Source: an uncultured Oscillospiraceae bacterium (GTDB lineage Bacteria; Bacillota; Clostridia; Oscillospirales; Oscillospiraceae). From it: DNA of 5,748 nucleotides. Shown piece by piece: positions 5,663 to 5,748 of this stretch (the first letter of the stretch is position 1; every line of letters begins with the position of its first letter). Where the stretch lies: the NCBI GenBank assembly GCA_934561725.1, contig CAKTGW010000083.1, positions 1 through 5,748 of the forward strand. Reading direction: 5' to 3'. The translations under genes and the position numbers were made by a program. A model generated the notes under the pieces. The model worked only from the letters and a program-made list of their open reading frames with translations. It made no database searches and was not told where the DNA came from.

Positions 5663-5678
5663 CTATTTTTATTGGAGC
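5631..5678. terminator. Perfect 48-bp palindrome, bidirectional Rho-independent terminator
   Basis: Two 24-base arms (5631-5654 and 5655-5678) are exact reverse complements with no spacer. The core AGCACGACATATGTCGTGCT (5645-5664) is flanked by an A-rich stretch on the left and ATTTTTATT on the right, so on either strand the RNA forms a GC-rich hairpin followed by a U-tract. It can therefore end both the operon (plus strand) and the tRNA (minus strand). The palindrome continues past the terminator core: its outer six bases at 5673-5678 are the last two acceptor-stem bases, the discriminator and the CCA of the tRNA gene. Confidence 0.88.
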
Positions 5679-5748
5679 GGGCGACGAGGCTCGAACTCGC
5701 TACCTCCACCTTGGCAAGGTGGCGCTCTACCGGATGAGCTACGCCCGC
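5673..5748 (-). tRNA. tRNA-Gly (anticodon GCC)
   Basis: The minus strand folds as a complete 76-base tRNA. The acceptor stem is GCGGGCG with CGCCCGC. The D-arm GCTC/GAGC has a loop containing GG. The anticodon stem CCACC/GGTGG holds loop TTGCCAA with anticodon GCC, followed by a five-base variable loop. The T-arm GCGAG/CTCGT has one G-U pair and loop TTCGAGC. U is the discriminator and CCA is encoded (complement of 5673-5675). The 5' end coincides with the last base of the window, so the promoter is not visible. It decodes GGC and GGU glycine codons. Confidence 0.97.

Noticed and set aside
5631..5748. Integration attachment site at the tRNA-Gly 3' end
   Set aside because: No integrase, direct repeat of the tRNA end or element boundary is visible; only an inverted copy of six tRNA bases plus CCA flank exists, so I report it as a palindrome only.
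1..5748. CRISPR array, insertion sequence or toxin-antitoxin pair
   Set aside because: No spaced direct repeats, transposase motifs or typical toxin/antitoxin pairs were found on either strand.

Overview
The window looks like a chromosomal segment of a moderately GC-rich, low-GC-lineage Firmicute, most likely a gut Clostridia member (Oscillospiraceae or Lachnospiraceae type). This rests on strong AGGAGG-type ribosome binding sites, lipoprotein signal peptides, a neopullulanase-like GH13 enzyme with clostridial motif variants, a Firmicutes-style LemA protein, and a tRNA gene with an encoded CCA. The taxonomic call is an inference from sequence style, not from a marker gene.

Layout: (1) positions 1-1323 hold the 3' part of a GH13 alpha-glycosidase gene whose 5' end lies outside the window; it is closed by a convincing Rho-independent terminator at 1364-1397. 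(2) After an 80-base leader with a potential long RNA hairpin, six same-strand genes run from 1477 to 5478 with gaps or overlaps of at most about 32 bases. In order they are a 337-residue lipoprotein, a 148-residue lipoprotein, a short divergent DUF3137-like membrane protein, a LemA-family protein, a full-length DUF3137 membrane protein and a 66-residue two-helix membrane protein. Two junctions are ATGA stop/start overlaps. (3) Positions 5479-5748 hold a small hairpin, an antisense open frame that may be a gene remnant, a minus-strand hairpin terminator, a perfect 48-bp palindrome acting as a bidirectional terminator, and a complete minus-strand tRNA-Gly(GCC) ending exactly at the window edge.

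The six genes look like one envelope-directed operon. LemA and DUF3137 proteins are known neighbours in bacteria but their joint function is unknown. Here LemA is bracketed by two DUF3137 paralogues, and the upstream paralogue lacks about 40 residues containing the family's most recognisable motif. With two exported lipoproteins in front and a tiny membrane protein behind, this is the best candidate in the window for a poorly described system. The GH13 gene appears to be a separate transcription unit. The second notable element is the 48-bp perfect palindrome whose right arm runs into the 3' end of the tRNA gene, including its CCA.
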